Shown here piece after piece: positions 6,134 to 11,594 of a DNA stretch of 11,594 bases. Location: the NCBI GenBank assembly GCA_020352595.1, contig CP070682.1, positions 2,081,310 to 2,092,903 on the forward strand. The letters are read 5' to 3'. Below the pieces are notes generated by a model. It ran no database searches, was not told the DNA's origin, and saw only the letters and a program-made list of their open reading frames with translations. The first letter of the stretch is position 1, and each line of letters begins with the position of its first letter. A program made the translations under genes and the position numbers. Source of the DNA: a bacterium. Lineage in GTDB: Bacteria; BMS3Abin14.

Positions 6134-7396
6134 ATGAAAAGACGATCCAGGTACGGTATACCCCGTGCCCGAACAGCAGCCTGGGCCCTCCTCGCCTCGG
6201 TCCTGCTGGCGCTGCCCGCAGCCGGCATTTCCGCCGACCTCCCCCAGATGATCCGCTTCTCGGGTCCGGGCATCGCTGGCTCCCTGCGGCTGGCCGGCGA
6301 CATGGTGGACCTCGCTTCCCTTATGGAGGCGTTCGGCCTGCGATCGAGCATGGACCTCATGGGCGACAGGATGGACATCGTGGGTGAGGGCGGGTCCTGC
6401 AGGCTGCTCATGGATTCTCCCCTGATCCTCTCGAGGGGCCTTTTCACCGTCCTCTCAGGTCCGGTCCGGTCCATGGGAGGAAATCTTGCGCTGCCCCTCG
6501 ATTTCCTGACAAAGGGCCTTCCCACGCTTACCGGGCGCGATGCCAGGTTCGACCCCGGCGCCTCCTCCCTCGCCCTCGGGGAGAAGGGGAGCGCGTCCTT
6601 CAAGGGGTCTGATCCGGACGACCTCGTCAGGTACGCCTCCTTCATACGCAGGGACCAGTATGTCCCGGAGGAGAAGCTCAGGGAGGAGCCGAAGGGGCTC
6701 TCCGTCGTCGTCCTGGACCCGGGTCACGGGGGAAGGAGCATCGGCGCCCAGGGAAGTACGGGAACCCTTGAAAAGGACCTCGTCCTCTCGGTGTCCGAGA
6801 AACTCAAGAGGGAACTGGAGGAGGGATTGGGCGTCAAGGTGGTCCTGACGCGGACCGCCGACTACTACGTCGGCCTGAAAGAGAGGACCGCCATCGCCAA
6901 CAACAACAGGGCGGACCTTTTCATCAGCATCCACGCCAACGCCACCTTCAGGAGGGAGATCGAGGGCTTCGAGACCTATTACCTCAATTTCAGGTCCTCG
7001 GACAAGGAGGCCGGCAGGTATGCCGAGATGGAGAACAGGGCCCTCGGCGTCAAGGGGGGAGCGGACGAGGAGGCCCTCCTCGAGGCCATCCTCTGGGACA
7101 TGGCCCAGACCTCCTTTCTGGCCCAGAGCTCGGAACTGGCCTCCATGGTCCAGGACCGCCTGGTCAAGAACGTGAGGGGAAGCGATCGAGGGGTCAGACA
7201 GGCTCCCCTGGCGGTCCTCATGGGGGCGCGGATGCCGGCGGCGCTGGTGGAGATCGGTTTCATCTCCAATCCGGAACAGGAGGTCCGTCTCAACAGGGAG
7301 TCCTACCAGGCCCAGATCGCCAGGTCCCTCTACGAGGCCATCGAGGACTACCACAGGGGACTCCTGCGCGGGGAGATAAAGAGGGGGACGGATTGA
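6134..7396 (+). CDS. N-acetylmuramoyl-L-alanine amidase (Amidase_3, AmiC-type)
   Basis: A 420-residue exported zinc amidase that cleaves the MurNAc-L-Ala bond to separate peptide stems from glycan, typically in cell division or wall turnover. A signal peptide is evident: a basic start, hydrophobic stretch at about 14-32, and a probable cut near AGISA. Residues about 38-150 form a non-catalytic beta-rich region resembling the copper amine oxidase N-terminal-like stalk domain. The catalytic domain has zinc ligands H198 (LDPGHGG), E213 (TLEKD) and H267 (SIHANA), and catalytic Glu373 in ALVEIGFISN. A GTG at 6125 is an alternative start three codons upstream; ATG 6134 is preferred because it gives a compact signal peptide. 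The Shine-Dalgarno is poor for both. The stop overlaps the next gene by 4 bases, so translation is probably coupled. Confidence 0.92.
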   Translation: MKRRSRYGIPRARTAAWALLASVLLALPAAGISADLPQMIRFSGPGIAGSLRLAGDMVDLASLMEAFGLRSSMDLMGDRMDIVGEGGSCRLLMDSPLILSRGLFTVLSGPVRSMGGNLALPLDFLTKGLPTLTGRDARFDPGASSLALGEKGSASFKGSDPDDLVRYASFIRRDQYVPEEKLREEPKGLSVVVLDPGHGGRSIGAQGSTGTLEKDLVLSVSEKLKRELEEGLGVKVVLTRTADYYVGLKERTAIANNNRADLFISIHANATFRREIEGFETYYLNFRSSDKEAGRYAEMENRALGVKGGADEEALLEAILWDMAQTSFLAQSSELASMVQDRLVKNVRGSDRGVRQAPLAVLMGARMPAALVEIGFISNPEQEVRLNRESYQAQIARSLYEAIEDYHRGLLRGEIKRGTD

Positions 7397-7965
7397 GAAA
7401 GGGTGTTATAACGGCGGTCATCCTGGTGGTGGCCGCACTGGCACTCCTGGCTCTGGGGCGCCAATGGTTCGGGGGAAAAGCCCCCGGGCCCCCTTCCCCT
7501 GAAAGGCCGGCGGATCATGCCGCGGCCGGGCCGCAGACCAGGCAGGTGGACCTTTATTTTGCCGACGTATCCGGGCAGCGCCTGAGCCTGGAGCGCAGGG
7601 AGGTCTCCGGAGAGAGCCGGGAGGATCTCCTCCTGCACGTGGTGGAGGAACTGATAAAGGGACCCCTGGAGCCCGGGAGGGTCAGGACGCTGCCCGAGAC
7701 GGTCCAGGTCAGGGCCCTTTTCCACCGCGACGGAACCGTGTGGGTGGACCTGGGAAGCGCGGTCAGGGATGAACACCCGGGGGGCTCCTGGACGGAGGTC
7801 CTGGCCGTCTACTCGGTGGTCAACACCCTGGTGGAGAACTTCGGGGACATCCAGCAGGTCCAGATCCTCATCGACGGCAGCCGCAGCGAAACACTGGCGG
7901 GCCACGTGGACATCAGCGGCCCGCTGAGGAGCAGGATCCAGCTGCTGGCGGGGGACTGGGAATAG
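7393..7965 (+). CDS. GerMN domain protein
   Basis: A 190-residue envelope protein: a single N-terminal membrane segment or uncleaved signal (about 5-22), a Pro/Ala-rich linker (about 27-48) and a GerMN domain (about 50-176). Recognisable stretches are VDLYFADVSG (52-61), ELIKGPLEPG (86-95) and the central VRALFHRDGTVWVDLGSAV (106-124). GerMN was named from spore-germination GerM but is widespread in non-sporeformers, where it often follows an AmiC-type amidase gene; the molecular role is unknown. The start is TTG at 7393, overlapping the amidase stop in TTGA, with GAGGGGG 5 bases upstream. A wall-linked role is inferred from context. A perfect hairpin begins at the last base of the stop codon. 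Confidence 0.85.
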   Translation: MRKGVITAVILVVAALALLALGRQWFGGKAPGPPSPERPADHAAAGPQTRQVDLYFADVSGQRLSLERREVSGESREDLLLHVVEELIKGPLEPGRVRTLPETVQVRALFHRDGTVWVDLGSAVRDEHPGGSWTEVLAVYSVVNTLVENFGDIQQVQILIDGSRSETLAGHVDISGPLRSRIQLLAGDWE

Positions 7966-7981
7966 CGGCCCGGTGGGCCGC
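7965..7981 (+). terminator. Perfect hairpin at the GerMN gene stop codon
   Basis: A 7-bp GC stem (GCGGCCC with GGGCCGC) and a 3-base loop, starting on the last base of the TAG stop. No T-run follows, so Rho-independent termination is doubtful. Its placement and geometry mirror the rsmE stop-codon hairpin. Confidence 0.45.
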
Positions 7982-7990
7982 AGTGCCGTG

Positions 7991-8011
7991 TACCTGGTGC
8001 CAGGTGCCCGG
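7991..8011. repeat. TGCCNGG-type 7-mer tract before murI
   Basis: Three 7-mers with consensus T-R/G-C-C-N-G-G at 7991, 7998 and 8005 (TACCTGG first, TGCCCGG last). It sits 9 bases after the hairpin in the 109-base GerMN-murI spacer. Confidence 0.55.
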
Positions 8012-8062
8012 AAATCATAGAACAGATCTTTACGGTTTTACTCATTACTTATCCCTATCGAT

Positions 8063-8067
8063 AAGGA
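8063..8067 (+). promoter_or_regulatory. Ribosome binding site deciding a TTG start for murI
   Basis: AAGGA is 7 bases before TTG at 8075. An ATG at 8070 is out of frame, only 2 bases from the site, and stops after two codons. The Shine-Dalgarno is overlapped by a CTTATC/GATAAG inverted repeat (8048-8065), which could occlude it. Confidence 0.65.
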
Positions 8068-8074
8068 CGATGTT

Positions 8075-8878
8075 TTGATTAAACTCGGCATCTTCGACAG
8101 CGGCATCGGGGGGCTCACCGTCTACCGGGAGATCAGGAAAGCCCTCCCTGGGGCTGACATCCACTATTTCGGGGACACTGCCCGGGTGCCTTACGGTACG
8201 AAATCGGCCCAGACCGTCACCCACTTCAGCATGCAGATCGCCCTCTACCTGGACGGGCGGGGCGTGGACACGGTGATCGTGGCCTGCAACACGGCGTCGG
8301 CCTACGCCCTGGACGCCCTGCGCAACGCCCTCCGCATCCCGGTCTTCGGGGTCATCGCGCCGGGAGCCGAGGCCGCGGTCAAGGCCACGAGGAACGGGCT
8401 CATCGGAGTCATCGGCACGCGCGGGACCATATCCAGCGGCGCCTACCAGAGGGCCATCTGCGAACTGGATCCAGCGGCCAGGGTGGTGGCCAGCCCCTGC
8501 CCCCTCTTCGTCCCCCTCGTGGAGGAGGGGTGGCTGGTGGAACCCATCACCCAGGAGGTGGCCATCAAGTACCTCACGCCCCACATGGAGGCCGGAGTGG
8601 ACACCCTCGTCCTGGGTTGCACCCACTATCCCATGCTCAAGGAGGTCATCTCCATGGTCATGGGAGGCGAGGTGGTCCTCATAGACTCGGCCCAGGAGAC
8701 GGCCAGCAAGGTCAAGGGGCATCTGGAAAAGAAGGGTTTCATTGACGAGATGAGGGCCGGCCTCGAACTGTTCGAGGTCACCGATTCCCCCGAGCGTTTC
8801 GCCGAGGTGGGGCGCCTCTTCCTGGACCGGGATCTGACCAACATCGTCCACGTCACCATCGGGGAGAAGGAGGACTGA
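8075..8878 (+). CDS. murI: Glutamate racemase
   Basis: A 267-residue cytoplasmic, cofactor-independent racemase making D-glutamate for peptidoglycan. It has the usual family length. Motifs: GIFDSGIGGLTV (5-16) with Asp8 and Ser9, DTARVPYGTKS (34-44), the first catalytic Cys71 in ACNTASA, IGTRGTI (113-119), CPLFVPLVEEGW (142-153), and the second catalytic Cys182 with His184 in LGCTHYPML. The start is TTG, fixed by AAGGA 7 bases upstream and by the conserved IKLGIFDSG beginning. It continues the wall-synthesis block after the PBP, amidase and GerMN genes, though a 109-base spacer with a hairpin may separate transcription. It is followed 5 bases after the stop by a GATCTCA repeat. Confidence 0.95.
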   Translation: MIKLGIFDSGIGGLTVYREIRKALPGADIHYFGDTARVPYGTKSAQTVTHFSMQIALYLDGRGVDTVIVACNTASAYALDALRNALRIPVFGVIAPGAEAAVKATRNGLIGVIGTRGTISSGAYQRAICELDPAARVVASPCPLFVPLVEEGWLVEPITQEVAIKYLTPHMEAGVDTLVLGCTHYPMLKEVISMVMGGEVVLIDSAQETASKVKGHLEKKGFIDEMRAGLELFEVTDSPERFAEVGRLFLDRDLTNIVHVTIGEKED

Positions 8879-8883
8879 GGGCT

Positions 8884-8957
8884 GATCTCAGATCTCATCC
8901 TTCGACAAGCTCCTCTCGACAGGCTCGAGACCGGCAGGACAGGAATCTCAGATCTCA
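8884..8957. repeat. GATCTCA tracts flanking a TCGACARGCT 14-mer repeat
   Basis: GATCTCA occurs in tandem at 8884 and 8891, and an AATCTCA-GATCTCA pair recurs at 8944-8957. Between them TCGACAAGCT (8902) and TCGACAGGCT (8916) are 14 bases apart, again a multiple of seven. TTCGACAAGCTC-like elements are frequent dispersed intergenic repeats in many bacteria. No coding potential is seen in this spacer (8879-9066). Confidence 0.65.
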
Positions 8958-9015
8958 GACAGGCAGGAGTGACCGGTTTCGTGTATTGTGAAGAGGTATT
9001 CAAGCCCGGTCTTTT

Positions 9016-9043
9016 GAGATCTGAAACCCGGGATCTGAGATCG
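9016..9043. repeat. GAGATCT-type 7-mer tract upstream of rph
   Basis: Four 7-mers (GAGATCT, a GAAACCC unit, GGGATCT, GAGATCG), in the opposite orientation to the GATCTCA tracts at 8884-8957 in the same spacer. It ends 12 bases before the rph Shine-Dalgarno, so it lies in the likely rph leader. Confidence 0.6.
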
Positions 9044-9055
9044 CCTCTCTCAACC

Positions 9056-9061
9056 AAGGAG
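9056..9061 (+). promoter_or_regulatory. Ribosome binding site for the GTG start of rph
   Basis: AAGGAG lies 5 bases before GTG at 9067. This fixes a non-ATG start. Confidence 0.75.
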
Positions 9062-9066
9062 TCGTC

Positions 9067-9834
9067 GTGACTGAAAAGAAGAACAAGGACCTGACCTTCA
9101 AGCTGGGGGACCTCATCAGGCCCGACGGGCGCAAGCCGGACCAGATCCGGGACATCAGGGTCGTCAGGCCATACCAGAAGTACGCCGAGGGCAGCGTCCT
9201 CCTGGAAATGGGGGACACCAGGGTGGTGTGCAGCGTATCGGTGGAGGAACGTGTGCCGCCCTGGCTGAAGGGGACGGGCCAGGGCTGGATCACCGCCGAG
9301 TACGGCATGCTGCCGCGGTCCACCCAGAGCCGCATCAACAGAGAGACGGTGGTCAGGACCACCGGGAGGACCTACGAGATCCAGCGCCTCATCGGCAGGG
9401 CCATGCGGGCCGTGGTGGACACCACCGCGCTGGGAGAGCGCACGTACTACGTCGACTGCGACGTCATCCAGGCCGACGGCGGGACGAGGACCGCGGCCAT
9501 CAACGGGTCCTTCATCGCCATGGTGGACGCCCTGAGGAACATGAAGGAGCAAAAGAGGCTGCGCAAGATCCCGGTGGAGGACTACCTCGCGGCGGTGAGC
9601 ATCGGCATCGTGGACAGGCAGACCCTCATGGACCTGTGCTACCTGGAGGACTCCCAGGCCGACGTGGACATGACTCTCGTCATGACCGGCAACGGGCGGC
9701 TGGTGGAGGTCCAGGCCGGCGGCGAGGGGACGACCTTCTCCCAGGACGACCTGAACCTCCTCATCTCCCAGGGGGCGAAGGGGATCAAGAAGATCGTCAA
9801 GTGGCAGAAGGAACTGCTGGGGGAACTGAAATAA
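9067..9834 (+). CDS. rph: Ribonuclease PH
   Basis: A 255-residue phosphorolytic 3'-5' exoribonuclease that trims tRNA 3' ends, usually hexameric. Motifs: RPDGRKPDQIRDI (18-30), the phosphate and active-site region AEYGMLPRSTQSR (77-89), RTYEIQRLIGRAMRAVVD (101-118), and DVIQADGGTRTAAINGSF (132-149) with the phosphate-binding Arg141. The usual EVQGTAEG-type motif is changed to VEVQAGGEGTTF (213-224), and the N-terminus is about ten residues longer than in E. coli. GTG start set by AAGGAG. rdgB follows after 8 bases; an rph-rdgB pair is common in several bacterial groups. Confidence 0.96.
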   Translation: MTEKKNKDLTFKLGDLIRPDGRKPDQIRDIRVVRPYQKYAEGSVLLEMGDTRVVCSVSVEERVPPWLKGTGQGWITAEYGMLPRSTQSRINRETVVRTTGRTYEIQRLIGRAMRAVVDTTALGERTYYVDCDVIQADGGTRTAAINGSFIAMVDALRNMKEQKRLRKIPVEDYLAAVSIGIVDRQTLMDLCYLEDSQADVDMTLVMTGNGRLVEVQAGGEGTTFSQDDLNLLISQGAKGIKKIVKWQKELLGELK

Positions 9835-9842
9835 GATCGCCC

Positions 9843-10481
9843 ATGCGCCTCCTCCTCGCCACCCGAAACCGGGGCAAGACAGCCGAGATAGCGGCCATCC
9901 TCCAGGGGACCGGCGTCCAGGTCCTGTCCCTGGATGACGTTCCCGGAGAGCCGCCGGAGGTCGTGGAAGACGGAGCGACCTTCGAAGACAACGCCGGGAA
10001 GAAGGCGCTGGCAGTGGCCAGGTGGGCCGGTATGCCGGCTCTGGCGGACGATTCCGGGCTCGTGGTGCCTGCCCTCGGCGGGGAGCCGGGGGTGCACTCT
10101 TCCAGGTACGCCGGAAGGGAGGGCGACAGCGAGGCCAACATGGATCTCCTGTTGGAGCGCATGGCCGATCTCCCCACGTCCCGGCGCGCCGCCCACTTCG
10201 AGTGCGTCATGGCCCTGGCCTCCCCCGATGGACGGACATGGACATCCAGGGGCCGGGTGGACAGAATCATCGCCACCGGGAAGGCGGGCAAAGGGGGCTT
10301 CGGCTACGACCCGGTGTTCTTTTACACCCTTGCCGGCAAAACCTTTGCCCAGATGGACATCCAGGAGAAGAACAGGGTCAGCCACCGTTCCAGGGCCCTC
10401 AAGGCCCTGGCCGGGAGATGGCCGGAGATCATGGAGGAGTTGGGGAGGGGGAGCGAAGCGACCTCCGGAAAGAGGCTGTGA
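9843..10481 (+). CDS. rdgB: Non-canonical purine NTP pyrophosphatase (RdgB/HAM1)
   Basis: A 212-residue cytoplasmic house-cleaning enzyme that hydrolyses dITP, ITP and XTP to monophosphates, keeping deaminated purines out of DNA and RNA. Motifs: ATRNRGK (6-12), the metal-binding DDSGL (69-73), GGFGYDPVF (151-159) and SHRSRALKAL (180-189). The frame is open far upstream, but family homology begins at ATG 9843, 8 bases after the rph stop. No good Shine-Dalgarno is present there, so translational coupling to rph is likely. The TGA stop abuts a GATCTGA-type 7-mer. The last 12 or so residues (GSEATSGKRL) are unlike the family core and may come from repeat-driven erosion of the gene end. Confidence 0.94.
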   Translation: MRLLLATRNRGKTAEIAAILQGTGVQVLSLDDVPGEPPEVVEDGATFEDNAGKKALAVARWAGMPALADDSGLVVPALGGEPGVHSSRYAGREGDSEANMDLLLERMADLPTSRRAAHFECVMALASPDGRTWTSRGRVDRIIATGKAGKGGFGYDPVFFYTLAGKTFAQMDIQEKNRVSHRSRALKALAGRWPEIMEELGRGSEATSGKRL

Positions 10482-10493
10482 TCTGAGATTAAT
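10480..10493. repeat. GATCTGA/GATTAAT 7-mer pair at the rdgB stop
   Basis: Two 7-mers, with the first overlapping the last two bases of the rdgB TGA stop. It has the same core as the tract at the RDD gene end (807-827). Confidence 0.45.
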
Positions 10494-10519
10494 GACCTTG
10501 CTCTCACAGGGATTGTCCC

Positions 10520-11110
10520 ATGCCCATCGACCTTGCCGAATTCAACACCATCGTGACCTTCCTCGGGTGTCTGTGCGCCACGATACAGATGGGGACCGGC
10601 TACTACGCGGGATACGTCCTCAGGAGGCCGGCCCTGCTGACGACGGACCGGATCCTGAACCGCTCCCACCGGGCCTTCGGCAGCTTCGCCACCGCCTTTT
10701 ACATGATGGGGCTGTTCATGGGAACGAACTCCCTCGTGGGGGCCCTGCGCACGGGGGACCCTCCCCTTGAGCTTCGCAGCATTTCCTTCAACGTGCACAC
10801 CTGGCCTTCCATCGTCATCGTCGCGGTCTTCCTCTGGAAGATCTGGCTCTCGTACTTCAACAAGGGCCCGCTCTACAAGAACAGGAAGTGGCTCGGGCCG
10901 GCCGTTTTCCTGGCCTGGTCCTTTACCTGGATCACCGCCGCCATCTCATACTACGTCCGCACCCTGCCGAGCAACCCACAGCATCCGCCTCCCTCGTTCC
11001 TCCTGCCCTACAGCCTCGTGGGGGTGCAGATCGCCATGCCCTTCCTGCTCGGCGCCATTATCGTCTGGCCCATAATTGGGAAGCATAAAAGAAGCCTGAA
11101 AGAGAAATAG
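10520..11110 (+). CDS. Uncharacterised five-helix membrane protein with intramembrane His
   Basis: A 196-residue integral membrane protein that I do not recognise by name. Hydrophobic segments at about 10-32, 48-72, 92-113, 124-146 and 161-184 suggest five helices. The C-terminal tail is basic (GKHKRSLKEK). His50 (NRSHRAFG) at the start of helix 2 and His93 (NVHTWPS) at the start of helix 3 are placed as haem b ligands often are in cytochrome b561-like or ferric-reductase-like four-helix proteins. This is only suggestive; a third His155 is in the loop between helices 4 and 5. Start: ATG 10520 with AGGGA about 7 bases upstream. It is co-oriented with rdgB, 38 bases away, and followed by tRNA-Pro. 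A haem membrane protein or a plain DUF membrane protein are both possible. Confidence 0.75.
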   Translation: MPIDLAEFNTIVTFLGCLCATIQMGTGYYAGYVLRRPALLTTDRILNRSHRAFGSFATAFYMMGLFMGTNSLVGALRTGDPPLELRSISFNVHTWPSIVIVAVFLWKIWLSYFNKGPLYKNRKWLGPAVFLAWSFTWITAAISYYVRTLPSNPQHPPPSFLLPYSLVGVQIAMPFLLGAIIVWPIIGKHKRSLKEK

Positions 11111-11246
11111 ATCCTGCGTCGAAACATGGGGGCAGGGTGTAGAGCAGCAGGTGTCTGAGAAACATAGACGTCGGGGTGTCGGGGAAAGGGGACCGGCGTA
11201 CTGGTGCACGGGCGCACATCCGCGTTATGTTATGCTGATACGTGAC

Positions 11247-11274
11247 CCTGGATCTTGGGTCTTGGATTTTGGGT
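11247..11274. repeat. CTTGGAT/CTTGGGT alternating 7-mer tract upstream of tRNA-Pro
   Basis: Four 7-mers alternating between a -GGAT and a -GGGT ending (CTTGGGT at 11254, CTTGGAT at 11261). The last 12 bases fall inside the left arm of the terminal inverted repeat, so the right copy carries part of the tract too. The remaining spacer (11111-11246) has several G-runs (11128-11132, 11173-11176, 11181-11184, 11188-11191) but no gene. Confidence 0.65.
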
Positions 11275-11299
11275 ACACTTTATGTAAAGTTCCCCGGTT

Positions 11300-11378
<79 letters not shown>

Positions 11379-11380
11379 TA

Positions 11381-11450
11381 GGCAGTATCTGGTTTCTGGT
11401 GTCTGGAGCCTTGCGAAACACTTTCATGCGATGATGTGCGGTGGTCTTAA

Positions 11451-11476
<26 letters not shown>
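11381..11476 (+). terminator. Possible shared terminator hairpin between convergent tRNAs
   Basis: A 16-bp perfect stem (11381-11396 with 11461-11476) is followed on the plus strand by TTTTT (11477-11481), and on the minus strand by TATTTGG. The loop is large (64 bases, partly pairable). It could act on both tRNA genes, but a loop this size makes that uncertain. Confidence 0.35.
11386..11406. repeat. TNTCTGG 7-mer x3 after tRNA-Pro
   Basis: Three 7-mers of consensus T-N-T-C-T-G-G at 11386, 11393 and 11400. The mirrored copy at 11451-11471 keeps the period but differs at three bases. Confidence 0.65.

Positions 11477-11594
<118 letters not shown>

Noticed and set aside
4936..6645. A 569-codon minus-strand ORF opposite the PBP and amidase genes
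   Set aside because: It spans two well-supported plus-strand genes and has low-complexity Gly/Pro/Arg composition typical of antisense frames in GC-rich DNA.
8045..8851. A 268-codon minus-strand ORF opposite murI
   Set aside because: Entirely antisense to a clear murI, rich in His/Gly/Asp/Val, with no recognisable domain.
8884..9043. Possible CRISPR array (repeated GATCTCA units)
   Set aside because: Units are 7 bases without regular 30-base spacers and there are no cas genes.
9228..9842. N-terminal 205-codon extension of the rdgB frame
   Set aside because: It overlaps rph in another frame, is Gly/Arg/His-rich nonsense, and RdgB homology starts at 9843.

Overview
GC-rich window (well over 60% by eye) from a Gram-negative bacterium. 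The gene set and order (class A PBP, AmiC-type amidase, GerMN protein, murI, rph, rdgB, then tRNA-Pro) resemble Deltaproteobacteria/Desulfobacterota chromosomes; this placement is inferred from gene content, not from a search. The coding content is mostly housekeeping. I find no phage, CRISPR, transposase or defence genes.

Layout. A divergent pair of gene runs faces outward from about 3470-3660. On the minus strand, reading right to left: prmA (L11 methyltransferase), a small tautomerase, rsmE (16S rRNA methyltransferase), an RDD membrane protein with a zinc ribbon, and a COG2231-type Fe-S DNA glycosylase. On the plus strand: a class A penicillin-binding protein behind a recognisable sigma70-type promoter, a periplasmic N-acetylmuramoyl-L-alanine amidase, a GerMN lipid-anchored or membrane-anchored protein, murI (glutamate racemase), rph (RNase PH), rdgB (house-cleaning NTPase), an unrecognised five-helix membrane protein, and tRNA-Pro(UGG). 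PBP, amidase, GerMN and MurI form a peptidoglycan block. PrmA, RsmE and RNase PH act on the ribosome and tRNA. RdgB and the glycosylase protect DNA.

The non-coding DNA is the unusual part. Most spacers carry short degenerate tandem tracts with a 7-base period. The 7-mer differs from tract to tract (TCTAGAC, GATCTCA, TGAGACC, TCTGGTT-like and others), and in several cases the tract supplies or abuts the stop codon of the adjacent gene. One such tract, between rsmE and the RDD gene, forms a canonical G-quadruplex motif on the plus strand, and a complementary-looking C-rich block carries a second motif on the minus strand. The window ends in a 144-base-arm inverted repeat in which tRNA-Pro occurs twice, convergently. 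This could be a real inverted duplication or a contig-end fold-back artefact.

Several genes start at TTG or GTG, with the start fixed by a well-placed Shine-Dalgarno. Others (prmA, rsmE, rdgB, the glycosylase) show no convincing Shine-Dalgarno.
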